DNA of 41,891 nt from Bog-473 sp036491435 (GTDB taxonomy: Bacteria; Actinomycetota; Acidimicrobiia; Acidimicrobiales; RAAP-2), in NCBI GenBank assembly GCA_036491435.1, contig DASXBZ010000119.1:1-41891 (forward strand). Reading direction: 5' to 3'. The translations under genes and the position numbers were made by a program. The notes below the pieces were generated by a model. That model did not search any database and was not told the DNA's origin. It worked only from the letters and a program-made list of their open reading frames with translations. Numbering within the stretch: position 1 is the stretch's first letter; the number at the start of each line of letters is the position of its first letter. Of this stretch, positions 40,627-41,891 are shown in pieces.

Positions 40627-41025
40627 ATGGCCAAGCAGATCCCGTTGGTGGACTACCTGGTGCTGGGGGACGACCCGCACCTGGTGGCCCACGAGTGCAC
40701 GTCCTGTGGGGCGCGCTTCTTCGACCGGCGTAACGCCTGCGCCTCGTGTGGGAACACCGAGTTCAAGCCGGCTGACGTGGCGACCACCGGCGAGGTGCGC
40801 ACCTTCACCATCGTGACCTTCGCCGCCCCCGGTATCCCGGTGCCGTACGTGGCGGCGGTGGTCGACTGCGAGGGTACGAGCGTGCGGGGGAACCTGATCA
40901 ACGTCACCCCCGACGCCGAACACGTCAGCACGGGCATGAAGGTCCGCCTGGCCACCGAGATCATCGGCACGGACGACGAAGGCACCGAAGCGGTCGGCTT
41001 CGGCTTTGAACTACTAGGAGGGTAA
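40627..41025 (+). CDS. DUF35 Zn-ribbon/OB-fold protein (second copy)
   Basis: A 132-residue DUF35 protein. N-terminal segment (about 1-19), zinc ribbon CTSC and CASC (about 24-27 and 38-41), then an OB-fold domain (VRTFTIVTFAAPGIPVPYVA, SVRGNLINVTPD, KVRLATEIIG). It is the probable acyl-CoA-binding partner of the downstream thiolase. An alternative ATG at 40615 would add four residues; I prefer 40627 because GGGGG lies 5 bases upstream. Its last codons contain the AGGAGGG ribosome site of the thiolase gene. It shares the fold but little sequence with the copy at 11610. Confidence 0.88.
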   Translation: MAKQIPLVDYLVLGDDPHLVAHECTSCGARFFDRRNACASCGNTEFKPADVATTGEVRTFTIVTFAAPGIPVPYVAAVVDCEGTSVRGNLINVTPDAEHVSTGMKVRLATEIIGTDDEGTEAVGFGFELLGG

Positions 41026-41030
41026 GCACG

Positions 41031-41891
41031 ATGGCATCCGCTTCGGAAGAGCTCTGGATCCTGGGTATCGACATGACGAAGTTCGGCAAGCACCCGGACA
41101 AGGATCTCGTCGACCTGGCCTCGGAGGCTGTGCAGGGCGCATTGGCCGACGCCGGCGTCACAATGAAGGACATCGGCATCATCGGCGCCGGCAACCTGAT
41201 GATGGCGATGGCGCCGACCGGCCAGATGGTGCAGAAGCAGCTGGGCCAGACGGGCATCCCCGTCTACAACGTCTCGAACGCGTGTGCGACGGGCGCCACC
41301 GCTCTGCGCGTGGCGGCCATGGCGGTCAAGGCGGGCGAGACGGACATGGGCCTCGCCTTCGGCGTCGAGAAGCTGGCGGGCGCGGGCCTGCTGGCGGGGG
41401 GCAGCCGCTCGGCCGACTCCAACACGTGGACGCCGCACGGCCGCTACGGCGCCGTGGCGGCGGTCGACGGTCGCATCGGCACCGAGATCATGCCGGGCGT
41501 CTTCGCTCAGATCGGCCTCGAGTACGGCCACAAGTACGGCGGCACGAGCTTCGAGCTCTTCGCCAAGATCGCCGAGAAGAACCACTCGCACTCGACGCTC
41601 AACCCCAAGGCCGCCTACACGAAGAAAATGTCGCTCGACGAGATCATGAACGACGTCATGATCGCCTACCCAAACACGCGGCCGATGTGCTCGGCCAACT
41701 GCGACGGGGCGGCGGCGGCCGTCATCGTGTCGGGGTCCAAGCTCAAGACGCTCTCGAAGGAGCAGCAGAAGCGGGCGGTCAAGATCTCGGCGTCGATCCT
41801 GACGACCGACCCGTTCGAGGAGGCCTGCCAGATCCTCCCGAACGTGAACACGCTGACGCGCAACGCGGCGAACCAGGCCTACGAGCAGGCG
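41031..41891 (+). CDS. Thiolase (lipid-transfer/acetyl-CoA acetyltransferase-like), partial
   Basis: Thiolase-superfamily enzyme with the catalytic nucleophile in place: C85 in NVSNACATGATALRVA. The frame is open to the right edge (287 codons, start ATG at 41031), so the C-terminal half with the NEAF and CxG residues is missing. GLAFGVEKLAGAG and the YGGTSFELFAKIAEKNH segment resemble SCP-x-type thiolases, which with a DUF35 partner cleave beta-ketoacyl-CoA. AGGAGGG lies 8 bases before the start. It follows DUF35 directly, the reverse gene order of the pair at 10441-12062, where the thiolase-fold gene comes first and lacks the Cys. Confidence 0.88.
   Translation, partial: MASASEELWILGIDMTKFGKHPDKDLVDLASEAVQGALADAGVTMKDIGIIGAGNLMMAMAPTGQMVQKQLGQTGIPVYNVSNACATGATALRVAAMAVKAGETDMGLAFGVEKLAGAGLLAGGSRSADSNTWTPHGRYGAVAAVDGRIGTEIMPGVFAQIGLEYGHKYGGTSFELFAKIAEKNHSHSTLNPKAAYTKKMSLDEIMNDVMIAYPNTRPMCSANCDGAAAAVIVSGSKLKTLSKEQQKRAVKISASILTTDPFEEACQILPNVNTLTRNAANQAYEQA

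Overview
The window is high-GC DNA (roughly two thirds G+C by eye) with dense genes, GTG starts, 1-4 base stop/start overlaps and many leaderless-type starts (a TANNNT box ending about 6 bases before the start codon). With its mix of acyl-CoA/DUF35-thiolase genes, PspC and DUF1707 proteins, an MMPL transporter and NarL/OmpR two-component pairs, it looks like an actinomycetotal chromosome. A soil or freshwater Acidimicrobiia-like lineage is my best guess, but that is inference. I saw no rRNA, tRNA, CRISPR array, transposase or phage gene.

Layout. 1-3.7 kb (minus): surface protein, membrane-tethered solute-binding protein and LivH-type permease of a branched-chain-amino-acid-type ABC importer, running off the left edge. 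4.0-9.0 kb: PhnZ-like HD oxygenase divergent from a sulfotransferase, a VOC protein, a cyclic-nucleotide-domain/HPP membrane fusion, and a DUF1214 protein divergent from an acyl-CoA dehydrogenase. 9.0-15.7 kb (plus): acyl-CoA dehydrogenase, Cys-less thiolase-fold protein, DUF35 Zn/OB protein, acyl-CoA ligase, SDR, and a di-iron ferritin-like protein, probably a degradative CoA-ester pathway.

15.8-24.4 kb is a patchwork of small, mostly single genes of visibly lower GC: secreted small proteins, VOC, Smr, SnoaL, delta-9-type desaturase, glycosyltransferase, Leu/Val dehydrogenase and a membrane-anchored protein. 24.4-27.1 kb: carotenoid oxygenase, cold-shock protein with a perfect terminator, and CysQ-type phosphatase.

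27.1-33.2 kb is an envelope-stress-like cluster: a PspC-fused histidine kinase plus NarL regulator facing away from a run of PspC, DUF1707, cyclic-nucleotide-fold and MMPL genes. 33.2-40.5 kb: aldo/keto reductase, OmpR-type two-component system, and a divergent, translationally coupled lipoprotein/MacA/MacB-type efflux operon; the divergent promoter region carries an 11-bp inverted repeat. 40.6 kb to the end: a second DUF35/thiolase pair, this one with the catalytic cysteine, running off the right edge.

Points I find most worth a second look: leaderless promoters whose -10 box contains the TAG stop codon of the gene before; a PspC-kinase whose coding-like N-terminus extends 71 codons to an ATC codon; the Cys-less thiolase/DUF35 pair beside a CoA pathway; and the inverted repeat at the efflux/two-component divergon.
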